The position numbers and the translations under genes were made by a program. Below, one piece after another: positions 1-7,099 of a DNA stretch of 7,099 nucleotides (the first letter of the stretch is position 1; every line of letters begins with the position of its first letter). Source of the stretch: Treponema sp. (GTDB lineage Bacteria > Spirochaetota > Spirochaetia > Treponematales > Breznakiellaceae); NCBI GenBank assembly GCA_009786625.1, contig WQRT01000011.1, positions 17,255-24,353 on the forward strand, read 5' to 3'. Under the pieces are notes generated by a model that saw nothing but the letters and a program-made list of their open reading frames with translations, had not been told where the DNA came from and did not search any database.

Positions 1-1915
1 TATGGGCAATCACGCGCGCGAAACTTATAAGCTGCCTCTGCCCTGTGGAAATATTCGCCGCTCTTTCGGAAAGAGGAGTTTTATAACCGTTTGGAAGAGC
101 GGATATAAACTCATGCGCGTAAACTGTCTTTGCCGCTTCTATAATCTGCTCTTCTGTCAGATCGAGGCCAAGACATATATTTTCTTCTATCGTGCCGGAA
201 AAAAGATTGACATCCTGCGTTACGGGCATAATGCAGGTTCGCAGCCGCTTAAGCGGAATATCTTTTATAGGAACGCCGTCAAGCCGAATAACCCCCGAAT
301 CAATATCCCAAAGACGCGCAAGAACATTTATAATCGTTGTTTTTCCTGCGCCGGTAAAGCCGACAATAGCCGCCATCTCACCCGGCTTTACTGAGAAAGT
401 AAGGCCTTTTAAAACATCCTCTCCCTTCTTATACGCGAAATGAACATTATCAAACTCGATATTACCGGCGGTATTTTCTATTTTTTTATCTGCGGAAGCA
501 GAATACCCGCTGCCCGCAGCGTCAGGTATTTGCTCGTTAGTGTCCATCAGTTTAAAAACTTTCTCTCCGCCTGCCATTGCCGATTGCAGCATTGTGTATT
601 TTTCCGCGATATCGGTTACAGGATGAAAAAACATCTGGACAAGATTTATAAAAGCGATTAACACACCGAGAGAGAGCGATAGTGAAAGCACCATTTTACT
701 GCCGACAACGATGACTACCGATACTGTAAAAACCGAAAACCACTCAACCAGCGGCCTGAATGTCGCGAACACATACATCTCTCCAAGGTTCGCATCAAGA
801 AGCTCCTGATTGCTCTCCTTAAATTCCCTTGAGCTTTTTTTCTCCTGCCTGAAGTACTGTACAACCTGCATCCCCGAAAGCCTCTCAGACAGGTACGAGT
901 ACACTTTTGATGAAGCCGTTCTTTGCCTCCTGAACGCGTCCCGCGCTTTAACGCGGCTGATCATTGTAACAACAACGACAGGCGGGAGCGTAACAAGCAC
1001 AAGGAGCGCCATCTGCGGCGACAAAATAAAAAGCGTGATAAGAGTTCCCGCCATTATGGAAATATCTTTTAAAAACGCTACAAGCACCGTAGTAAAAAAT
1101 TCATCCATTGTCTGTACATCGCTTGTCAGCCGCGTAACGATCCTTCCCACAGGATGACGCGACAGGAAGCCTGTCGACTGCCCTATTGTTTTTTGAAACA
1201 ACCCGAGGCGTATATCTTTCATCGCGATCTGCGTCATTAAATTAGCAGTCCATGTTTGAATAAAAGTAAAAACAAACACTATAACAAGCAGCGAAAGAAA
1301 TACTGCGCTCCCGATTAAAAGATAATTAAGATCGTTTCCTCTTACCACGATAATTTCATTTACAGAAAGCGAATAAAGATCCCGGCTGCGGATCGCGAAT
1401 GTATGTGAACTATTTTGAAGAGGCGGATTGTTATGATCTGTAATTAAAAGATCACGGTGTTTATTTATTATGGAAGAAAGATCGGAAGAACCGTTGTCTG
1501 TGAACGCGTACCATTGTTCAGCGGAAAGCACTCCCTTTGCTTTAAGTTCTTCCTCCACCCTGCCCTTCATTACCGTGTTTTGGTTCTGCCTGATAAAAAT
1601 CATGCCTCCCGCTTTCATAGCCCCCGGCAGCATGGTTAATTCTTCATATGCCAAAACTGTTTCATGCGAAAGATTGCTCTTTTGAGAATCAAACACATTA
1701 GTATCAAAAACAATAAAACGCGCAAGCACGGCGGAATCAATTATACGCTGCTGAAGCACAGGCATAAAAAGTTCTCCGAGAGTAGAGATAATAAGAGCGC
1801 AAAGGGTAAAAAAGACATATTTTTTATAAGGTTTTAAATATGATAAAATACGCCTTACAATGCGTCTGTCATATTCTTTTGTGACATCTTCTGTGTCAAA
1901 ATAACTTTCCGCCAC
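1..1915 (-). CDS. ABC exporter half-transporter, partner subunit with large external domain (BmrD/TM288-like), C-terminus cut
   Basis: Second half of the exporter. 638 codons are visible, open without interruption to the left edge. The chosen start is GTG at 1915, one base after the stop of the first half (TAA-A-GTG); no better in-frame start was seen and the Shine-Dalgarno is weak, so coupling is likely. Membrane helices are at about 32-52, 199-220, 279-298, 302-318, 387-410 and 415-432. Between the first two lies an insertion of about 60-197 that is hydrophilic and should face outward. The ATPase has Walker A GFTGAGKT (519-526), Q-loop Gln567 and the signature STGQ (623-626), with Thr in place of the first Gly of SGGQ. 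That deviation matches the partner type whose signature completes the degenerate site. Walker B and the switch His lie beyond the edge. With about 100 residues still to come, the full protein would be near 740 residues, longer than the typical 580-680. Confidence 0.93.
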   Translation of the reverse strand, partial: MAESYFDTEDVTKEYDRRIVRRILSYLKPYKKYVFFTLCALIISTLGELFMPVLQQRIIDSAVLARFIVFDTNVFDSQKSNLSHETVLAYEELTMLPGAMKAGGMIFIRQNQNTVMKGRVEEELKAKGVLSAEQWYAFTDNGSSDLSSIINKHRDLLITDHNNPPLQNSSHTFAIRSRDLYSLSVNEIIVVRGNDLNYLLIGSAVFLSLLVIVFVFTFIQTWTANLMTQIAMKDIRLGLFQKTIGQSTGFLSRHPVGRIVTRLTSDVQTMDEFFTTVLVAFLKDISIMAGTLITLFILSPQMALLVLVTLPPVVVVTMISRVKARDAFRRQRTASSKVYSYLSERLSGMQVVQYFRQEKKSSREFKESNQELLDANLGEMYVFATFRPLVEWFSVFTVSVVIVVGSKMVLSLSLSLGVLIAFINLVQMFFHPVTDIAEKYTMLQSAMAGGEKVFKLMDTNEQIPDAAGSGYSASADKKIENTAGNIEFDNVHFAYKKGEDVLKGLTFSVKPGEMAAIVGFTGAGKTTIINVLARLWDIDSGVIRLDGVPIKDIPLKRLRTCIMPVTQDVNLFSGTIEENICLGLDLTEEQIIEAAKTVYAHEFISALPNGYKTPLSERAANISTGQRQLISFARVIAH

Positions 1916-1916
1916 T

Positions 1917-3689
1917 TTATATCCCTGTTTCCATTCTTTGAAACGCCGCCATGCGGCTGTAAAAACCGCCGGAACCTGCAAGTTCCTGATGGCTTCCATA
2001 CTCGATCATCTTCCCCTTATCAAGAACCAGAATTTTATCTGTGTATTTTAATGTAGAAACACGGTGGGAAATAATTATCGTTGTACGATCTTTTCTTTCC
2101 CTTCGCAGCGCTTCCAGAATTTTTTGCTCGGTTTCATTATCCACGGCGGAAAATGAATCGTCTAAAATAAGGAACACGCTGTCCATGATCACAGCTCTCG
2201 CGACTGCTGTTCTCTGCTTCTGCCCGCCTGAAAGCGTAAGCCCTCGCTCACCTATTAGCGTATCTTTGCCATGCTGGAAAATTTCAAGATCTTTTTTTAA
2301 AGACGCGAACTCGATTACATTTTCCAAATCTTTTATATCATCAATTCCATAGAGAATATTATTCGCGATTGAATCGGAAAAAAGATAACTGTCCTGAGGG
2401 CTGACAGCAAAAAGAGAGCGTAGTTTTTCAAGCGGCCATTCCCGCGCGTCAATGCCAAACACTTTAACTGTTCCAGCCGGAGGATCGATCATGCGCGTAA
2501 ATGTTTTAACTAAGGTCGTCTTCCCCGACCCGGTCTTCCCCATAATGCCAAGCCACTGACCGCGCTTTATTTTTATAGACACATCACTTAAAACAGAATT
2601 TTTATCATTATAAGAAAACTCAAGTTTATTTATTTCAAGCGCGGGAACATCCTGATCATTACTAATATTAAAACTCTGACCCACAGTCCCCGGTTCCTGA
2701 TCCCTGATTGATGGCTGCGAATTTAATATTTCATTAATACGCCCAAGGCATATAGCGCCGCGCTGGATCATGTTTACCATAAAACCCGCACCCATAAGAG
2801 GCCATATCAGCATACCGAGGTAACGGAACATCGCGACCAGACTTCCCGGAGTCATGGTTCCGAGGATAACCATCCTGCCGCCGATTACAAGCATTATTAA
2901 AATGGTGAACCCGGAAAGGAATGAAACAAAGGGAAAGAAAAAACCAAAGAGGCGGACGAGCTCCATGTTGGCTATGCGGTAATCATCGTTGGAATCTGCG
3001 AACTTTTTAATGAACCACCATTCTTTAACAAAAGATTTTACAACGCTAATCCCGGCGAATGTTTCCTGCACATTATCACTTAATTTTGAATAAGCCTCAT
3101 GCACCGCGCGGAATTTTTTCCCGACCATGCTGCCGAAAATAAGAATTAAAACAGTAACTACGGGAAGCGGTATGATCGAATAAAAAGCCGATTTTGCGTC
3201 CTGTATAAAAATGATTATTAAGATAGCGGTTGCCATGAAAACAAAATCAAAAAGCGCGACAAGCCCCATGCCTATCGCCATCCTTACCGCGTGAAGATCG
3301 TTAATCGATCTCGCCATTAAATCACCGATTTTATTTTTCTGGAAAAAATCCCATGACAATTTTTGTAAATGATCGTAAATATCTTCGCGAAGCTGAGTTT
3401 CAATCCTCCGGGATGAACCGTTAATAAAATAACGCCATAAAAAACGCCCCGATGAAACAAACGCCATAGTCCCCGCCATACCGAGGCAAAGAAGAACAAT
3501 GCTGCTCCATTGGAATTCCCCGGAACTGATAAGGTCTACCGTTATGCGGATAAACTGCGGAATGGCGATCTGCGCGGCATCTACGATTATAAGGCAGATT
3601 ATCCCGAATATATATTGATTTCTGTATTTCGCAAGATATGGAAGGAGGCGTTTATATTCTTTAAGAGATATGCCGGCGCGTTTCTTCAT
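1917..3689 (-). CDS. ABC exporter half-transporter, degenerate-site subunit (BmrC/TM287-like)
   Basis: Inner-membrane exporter half with a fused membrane domain and ATPase, 590 residues, normal for the family. Membrane helices are visible at about 24-45, 63-85, 140-162, 168-190, 247-270 and 280-302. The ATPase has Walker A GKTGSGKT (384-391), Q-loop Gln432, LSGGQ (486-490), Walker B VFLILDD (505-511), D-loop SAVD (514-517) and switch His542. Asp511 stands where the catalytic Glu is expected. In characterised heterodimeric exporters (BmrC of Bacillus, TM287 of Thermotoga) this change marks the subunit that builds the weak ATP site. The partner is the next gene, one base downstream. Substrate is unknown: such pairs usually export drugs or other amphipathic compounds, but peptide or lipid substrates cannot be excluded. 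Its ATG overlaps the previous stop as ATGA. The purine-rich stretch upstream is poorly spaced, so initiation is probably coupled. An MsbA homodimer is unlikely because of Asp511 and the adjacent partner. Confidence 0.93.
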   Translation of the reverse strand: MKKRAGISLKEYKRLLPYLAKYRNQYIFGIICLIIVDAAQIAIPQFIRITVDLISSGEFQWSSIVLLCLGMAGTMAFVSSGRFLWRYFINGSSRRIETQLREDIYDHLQKLSWDFFQKNKIGDLMARSINDLHAVRMAIGMGLVALFDFVFMATAILIIIFIQDAKSAFYSIIPLPVVTVLILIFGSMVGKKFRAVHEAYSKLSDNVQETFAGISVVKSFVKEWWFIKKFADSNDDYRIANMELVRLFGFFFPFVSFLSGFTILIMLVIGGRMVILGTMTPGSLVAMFRYLGMLIWPLMGAGFMVNMIQRGAICLGRINEILNSQPSIRDQEPGTVGQSFNISNDQDVPALEINKLEFSYNDKNSVLSDVSIKIKRGQWLGIMGKTGSGKTTLVKTFTRMIDPPAGTVKVFGIDAREWPLEKLRSLFAVSPQDSYLFSDSIANNILYGIDDIKDLENVIEFASLKKDLEIFQHGKDTLIGERGLTLSGGQKQRTAVARAVIMDSVFLILDDSFSAVDNETEQKILEALRRERKDRTTIIISHRVSTLKYTDKILVLDKGKMIEYGSHQELAGSGGFYSRMAAFQRMETGI

Positions 3690-4498
3690 GCCCTTTTTTT
3701 GGCTTCTTCCTGTTTTTTCATATCGGCCTCCAGCTTTGTAGACCAGATACTCAATTTTTTCTTTATGGCTTCTGCTTCCTCGCTGTCGCCGAGAATTATA
3801 TGAAGTCTTTTTAACGCGGATAAATAAGAAATCCCGGTTTTAAAATCAAGCATCTGCTGCGTGGATAACTCATACTTGTCACGGTAGCGGCTCGCCGCCC
3901 GCGCTATTAAATCTTTTACAAGACGCAGATGATAAACGGTTGAATCATAATACGGAGACTGCATATTCATGTTTGCAATAACGTTGCGCAAATCGAGAAT
4001 ATTTTTTGCGGTTGTCGCGAACCTGCCTTCAAGCTCTACAAATGTCCATCTCCATTTAGAATTATCCCCGTAAGCCATTTCAAGAAGGTCGATCGCAAGC
4101 CCCATCTTGCGTATCAAATTGTAACGCTGGTTTTGATCAAATGATTCTATTGTAAGAAGTTTGCTTTCATATTCAGAAAACGGCGAATCGATATAATTGC
4201 TTACTATTTCTTCAAGGTAAATCACGGATTTATAAAGGGATTTTCTAGCGTCATTAAGCGATTCCTCGTTTTTAGTTTTTAAAACAGCCTGAGAAACCCC
4301 GTTAACAGCCATGTAATAAGAAGCAAGGTTGAGCATTTCATCAACAAGAACAAGTTTTTTTATATTGGCATCCGGAACATTCTTTTTTGTTTCAGCTAAC
4401 AGATCTTTTTCCCTTTTTAAAAGAGATCTTGAGATGGCGGTAAATATTTTTACTTTTTCAAAATATGTGTGTTGATCCTGCTCGTTTATCTTTGCCAT
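3686..4498 (-). CDS. Unrecognised helical cytoplasmic protein, 270 residues
   Basis: I do not recognise this family. It appears soluble: no signal peptide and no membrane segment. The composition (Leu, Lys, Glu, Ala, Asn, few Pro and Gly) reads as almost entirely alpha-helical. A charged segment at about 12-45 is followed by several amphipathic stretches, then an aromatic-rich KWRWTFVELEGRF (148-160) and a very basic/acidic tail ending KKQEEAKKRA. Residues around 224-252 (YLSALKRL, then LGDSEEAEAI) resemble a degenerate TPR helix pair, but this is only a visual impression. The ATG at 4498 is preferred over the TTG immediately before it, because GGAG lies 6 nt upstream of the ATG and only 3 nt from the TTG. 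Its stop overlaps the start of the exporter gene as ATGA. Position suggests co-expression with recN and the exporter, but no function can be inferred from that alone. It is a real gene: its codon use is like its neighbours' and it fills the space exactly. Confidence 0.85.
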   Translation of the reverse strand: MAKINEQDQHTYFEKVKIFTAISRSLLKREKDLLAETKKNVPDANIKKLVLVDEMLNLASYYMAVNGVSQAVLKTKNEESLNDARKSLYKSVIYLEEIVSNYIDSPFSEYESKLLTIESFDQNQRYNLIRKMGLAIDLLEMAYGDNSKWRWTFVELEGRFATTAKNILDLRNVIANMNMQSPYYDSTVYHLRLVKDLIARAASRYRDKYELSTQQMLDFKTGISYLSALKRLHIILGDSEEAEAIKKKLSIWSTKLEADMKKQEEAKKRA

Positions 4499-4504
4499 CA
4501 ACTG

Positions 4505-4508
4505 CTCC
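4505..4508 (-). promoter_or_regulatory. Ribosome binding site GGAG of the unrecognised gene
   Basis: GGAG on the minus strand, six bases before the ATG at 4498. It is the only well-spaced Shine-Dalgarno core at any of the four junctions and it decides the start, favouring ATG at 4498 over the TTG at 4501. It sits inside the 38-nt recN-to-next-gene spacer (4499-4536), where I see no hairpin followed by a T run and no recognisable promoter. Confidence 0.7.
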
Positions 4509-4536
4509 GTTATCCGAAACCGGGGTCTAAAAAATC

Positions 4537-6291
4537 TTAGCGGCGGTTCCCGTATTTTTGCATCAACTCATTAGCGTGGGCAAGAGCGGCTTCACCGGAA
4601 TCCCCGGCAAGCATCCTGGCGATTTCCTTTTTACGGCCGTCAGGATTTAAAGGCCCGATACCTGTATAGGTTCTGCCTCCCTCTGTTTTTTTCTCCACCT
4701 TAAAATGATTATCGGCGCGAACAGCTATACTCGCAAGATGTGTTACGCAAAAAATCTGCATTAATCTGCCGATTTGTGTCAAATACTCGCCGACCTTTAA
4801 GGCTACTTCCCCTCCAATCCCGGTATCAATCTCGTCAAAAATCAGAGTTTGCGCGCCTGTACCCTGAAAATCACCAGCTTCTCCCGCGTTTTCGGATAAA
4901 AGCGCGGTTTTTATAGCCAGCATCACCCTGGAAAGCTCGCCGCCGGAAGCAATTTTGGCGAGTTCTTTTAAAGGCTCGCCTTTATTGGCGGAGATAAGAA
5001 AATTAACTTCATCAGCGCCCCATGGACCAAAGGAAGCCCGCCCGTCCTGCTGCTTCGGCGAAATCTCAACCTGAAAACGCGCGTTCGGCATACCAAGATT
5101 TTGTAAAATCCCGGATATAAGCCGGCTTAACCTTGCGGATGCATCCGTTCTTTTTTTATTTAATTCCTGAGCTTTGGCGACAACAATTTTTTCAAGTGCG
5201 CTGATTTGCGATTTTAATTTGCCGCGATTTTCTTCCGCGCCGTTTAGAGCTTCAATTTCATCCTGCGCGTTTTTTTTATACAGAAGGATCGCCTCTTCCT
5301 CGGTTCCCGCCGCGTCCTGTTTACTTGAATATTTTTTCCTTAGTTTGTAAAGCAATGCAAGCCTTTCATCCACGTCCTCAAGTCTTTGCGGATCAAAAGA
5401 AAGATTATCCCTGTATGATCTGAAATCCCCCGCGATATCTTCTGCCTCATAGTAAATATTTTCAATCCTTCTATTAATTTCCCCAAGCGACGAGTCGACT
5501 GAAGCCGCGCTGTCCATCGCGTTTTTCGCGCGGCGCGAGAGGCTTAATACAGATTGATCGCCGTCAAAAAAACAGCCTGCCGCGGTCTTTACAAAACCGA
5601 TTAATTTTTCAAAATCGGTAAGTTTCTGCGCTTCGCTTTCAAGCTCGCGTATTTCCCCTGAGTGTACGGCGGCTTTTTCAATTTCATCCACGGCGTATTG
5701 TAAAAGTTCAAGGCGTTCTTCTCTTTCGCGATCGCTTTTTAAAGAGGCGTCCATAGTTTTACGTTTATCCGCAAGCTCAAGAAAAGTTCTAGAAAAATCG
5801 TTTACCTCATCTTCTATCTCCGCGAAACGGTCAAGGTATCGGCGGTGGTTTTCTTTTTTTAAAAGGGATTCATGGTTGTGCTGCCCGTGAATGTCGAATA
5901 ACAATCCCATAAACTCGGTTAAATCCTGCCTTGTTACGGGAACATTCTGAATATACATTGATCCCCTTCCGGAGGTTTTAATATTTCGCCGCGCGATTAT
6001 TGTACGGACGGAATTCGAATCTTCCTCGCTTTCGATATCACGGCTTTTTAACCAGTCAATTACATCGGTATTACCGCTGTCAATGGAAATAACAGCCGAT
6101 ACCGCCGCCTCTTCGCAGCCTGAACGGATAATATCGGTTTCCGTTTTCGCGCCCATCAGAAAACTTAAAGAGCCGACTATTATAGATTTACCCGCTCCTG
6201 TTTCGCCCGTTAGAACATTAAAGCCGGGGCGGAAGGAAAGCGTGATAGAATCAATAAGAGCGTAATTTCTGATCGACAGCTCTTCAAGCAT
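4537..6291 (-). CDS. recN: DNA repair protein RecN
   Basis: SMC-like ATPase acting in recombinational repair of double-strand breaks, working with RecA on DNA in the cytoplasm (family knowledge). The 584 residues are slightly longer than the usual 550-570. The N-terminal half-ATPase has Walker A GETGAGKS (29-36) and the RecN-typical FDIHGQHNHESL (132-143). The middle, about 160-390, is rich in Glu, Lys, Arg and Leu, as expected for the antiparallel coiled coil. The C-terminal half-ATPase has the signature IASGGELSRVMLA (447-459), Walker B TLIFDEIDTGIGG (482-494) with catalytic Glu in place, and the switch His in VTHLASIA (516-523). All ATPase motifs are intact. The ATG start is chosen because the adhesive N-terminal LxIxNYALID pattern begins at residue 5. 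A G-rich stretch lies just upstream, but there is no clean AGGAGG, so coupling to the overlapping nadK stop probably drives initiation. It is followed by 38 nt before the next gene. Confidence 0.97.
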   Translation of the reverse strand: MLEELSIRNYALIDSITLSFRPGFNVLTGETGAGKSIIVGSLSFLMGAKTETDIIRSGCEEAAVSAVISIDSGNTDVIDWLKSRDIESEEDSNSVRTIIARRNIKTSGRGSMYIQNVPVTRQDLTEFMGLLFDIHGQHNHESLLKKENHRRYLDRFAEIEDEVNDFSRTFLELADKRKTMDASLKSDREREERLELLQYAVDEIEKAAVHSGEIRELESEAQKLTDFEKLIGFVKTAAGCFFDGDQSVLSLSRRAKNAMDSAASVDSSLGEINRRIENIYYEAEDIAGDFRSYRDNLSFDPQRLEDVDERLALLYKLRKKYSSKQDAAGTEEEAILLYKKNAQDEIEALNGAEENRGKLKSQISALEKIVVAKAQELNKKRTDASARLSRLISGILQNLGMPNARFQVEISPKQQDGRASFGPWGADEVNFLISANKGEPLKELAKIASGGELSRVMLAIKTALLSENAGEAGDFQGTGAQTLIFDEIDTGIGGEVALKVGEYLTQIGRLMQIFCVTHLASIAVRADNHFKVEKKTEGGRTYTGIGPLNPDGRKKEIARMLAGDSGEAALAHANELMQKYGNRR

Positions 6292-7099
6292 GGTTTTCGC
6301 CCCCCGTCATTAACGGTGTCATTAACGGCTTATCTGAAGAAGACCAAAAAAGTTTATGCCTAAGCGTGGAATAATAAGCGTGTTTACCGGGAAAAATTAT
6401 TTTCGCGTTATACGGCGATTCTTTTACAAGGATTCTGTCGCCGCATTCAAGAGCGAATACTTCCTGTCCGTCAACAGTCAGGAGAACCTCAGAGCGCTGT
6501 TCGTCCGCGACAGTTACAGCTATCGTCTGTTTTGATGAAAGTACATAAGGCCTGTTGGAAAGAGCGAAAGGGCAAATTGGATTTATGATAACGGCATCCA
6601 TTTCAGGATCGAGGATCGGCCCGCCCGCTGCCATTGAATACGCGGTAGAGCCTGTTGGTGTGGAAATTATCAGCCCGTCGCATCTGTAAGCGCCAAGCGA
6701 TACTCCTTGCGGCTCCAAAGACACGTCAAGTTTTATTAATTTAGCGATCCCTGTACAGGTAATAACAGCGTCGTTAAGGCAGAAATTTTCCATTATGATT
6801 TCTGATTTTCTTTCCACGGAAACATTGAACATGCACCTGAACGAATGTGTGATTTCTCCTTTTTCCCATTTCAGAAAAACATCCAGCCAGTCTTCTTTAC
6901 TGACCTCCGCAATAAACCCGAGCGTTCCCATATTAACGGGAAGAATAGGCACGCCGAGAGGAGCAAGGCAGCGGGCTGTGTATAAAACAGTTCCGTCTCC
7001 GCCCAGGGAAAAAGCGATATCCCATTTACCGCGCGGAGGAACTCCGGGGTTATCATTAAATTTAAAAATTGCAGTATCTACTTCTTGTTTATCAAGCTC
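6284..7099 (-). CDS. nadK: NAD kinase, N-terminus cut by the window edge
   Basis: Phosphorylates NAD to NADP in the cytoplasm using ATP or polyphosphate (family knowledge). The frame is open from the right edge, giving 271 visible codons. These contain the GGDGT nucleotide-binding motif (visible residues 33-37), NMGTLGF (56-62), LNDAVI (108-113), the family hallmark STPTGSTAYS (146-155), NPICPFALSNRP (173-184) and a late DGQ (210-212). In E. coli NadK the GGDG motif lies near residue 71, so about 40 residues are probably missing upstream. A start at the internal GTG at 6952 would drop GGDGT, so it is not the real one. The gene ends in TGA inside the first codons of recN (8-nt overlap, ATGCTTGA), which suggests translational coupling. 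The C-terminal tail contains a short tandem PLMT-PLMT repeat. The family assignment is very secure. Confidence 0.96.
   Translation of the reverse strand, partial: ELDKQEVDTAIFKFNDNPGVPPRGKWDIAFSLGGDGTVLYTARCLAPLGVPILPVNMGTLGFIAEVSKEDWLDVFLKWEKGEITHSFRCMFNVSVERKSEIIMENFCLNDAVITCTGIAKLIKLDVSLEPQGVSLGAYRCDGLIISTPTGSTAYSMAAGGPILDPEMDAVIINPICPFALSNRPYVLSSKQTIAVTVADEQRSEVLLTVDGQEVFALECGDRILVKESPYNAKIIFPGKHAYYSTLRHKLFWSSSDKPLMTPLMTGGENHA
6306..6328 (-). repeat. 11-bp direct repeat, period 12, in the 3' end of nadK
   Basis: The plus-strand word GTCATTAACGG occurs at 6306-6316 and again at 6318-6328. The 12-base period keeps the reading frame and encodes PLMT twice near the NAD kinase C-terminus. It probably arose by a small in-frame duplication in a tail that is not conserved in the family. 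No regulatory role is evident, although it lies just ahead of the recN start. Confidence 0.75.

Noticed and set aside
2..1685. Several plus-strand open frames of 60-130 codons in the left third
   Set aside because: They lie antisense to an uninterrupted minus-strand ABC exporter frame with clear Walker A, Q-loop and signature motifs. Their translations show no domain and they have no convincing ribosome sites.
2157..2159. Asp511 codon in the first exporter half as a sequencing error or inactivating mutation
   Set aside because: Asp at this position is characteristic of one subunit in heterodimeric exporters, and the partner has the matching signature change, so it is better read as a family trait.
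2041..3803. Plus- and minus-strand shadow frames over the first exporter half
   Set aside because: All overlap the motif-complete 590-residue exporter gene in other frames and show no recognisable protein features.
3686..4501. TTG at 4501 as start of the unrecognised gene
   Set aside because: The GGAG lies only 3 nt from the TTG but 6 nt from the adjacent ATG, and ATG is the stronger start codon.
4499..4536. Possible terminator in the spacer after recN, suggested by an A/T run
   Set aside because: No GC-rich hairpin precedes the run in the reading direction, and the spacer ends in a good ribosome site for the next gene.
6284..6952. NAD kinase starting at the GTG at 6952
   Set aside because: The same frame stays open to the right edge and encodes the essential GGDGT motif upstream of that GTG, so the gene is simply cut by the window.

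Overview
The window is one block of five tightly packed genes, all read on the minus strand. In transcription order (right to left) they are an NAD kinase cut at its N-terminus by the window edge, the DNA-repair ATPase RecN, an unrecognised helical protein of 270 residues, and two halves of an ABC-type exporter. The second exporter half runs off the left edge before its Walker B motif. The four junctions are an 8-nt overlap, a 38-nt gap, a 4-nt ATGA overlap and a 1-nt gap. I saw no terminator or internal promoter, so the simplest reading is a single operon whose promoter and terminator both lie outside the window. No stretch longer than 38 nt lacks a gene, and I found no RNA gene, mobile element, CRISPR array or large repeat.

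The base composition is moderately AT-rich by eye, with many T/A runs in the coding strands. Nothing in the sequence fixes the organism. It is clearly bacterial, with bacterial RecN, short spacers and GTG starts. A spirochaete (Treponema-like) or another AT-leaning bacterium is possible, but this is a weak impression. The next-to-each-other nadK-recN order occurs in several bacterial phyla and is not diagnostic.

Right part (4537-7099): NAD kinase makes NADP from NAD. RecN is an SMC-like ATPase for double-strand-break repair. Their overlap suggests translational coupling. Middle (3686-4498): the unrecognised gene has the clearest ribosome-binding site in the window and is coupled by ATGA to the exporter behind it. 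Left part (1-3689): the two exporter halves have complementary defects. The first has Asp in place of the Walker B catalytic Glu but an intact LSGGQ. The second has an STGQ signature instead of SGGQ. This is the pattern of heterodimeric exporters such as BmrC/BmrD and TM287/TM288, in which only one of two ATP sites is fully active. The second half also carries an extracytoplasmic insertion of roughly 135 residues between its first two membrane helices.

Most of the content belongs to well-known families. The parts that deserve a second look are the unrecognised gene between recN and the exporter, the large external domain of the second exporter half, and an A7 run that could in principle fuse the unrecognised protein to the exporter by a -1 slip.
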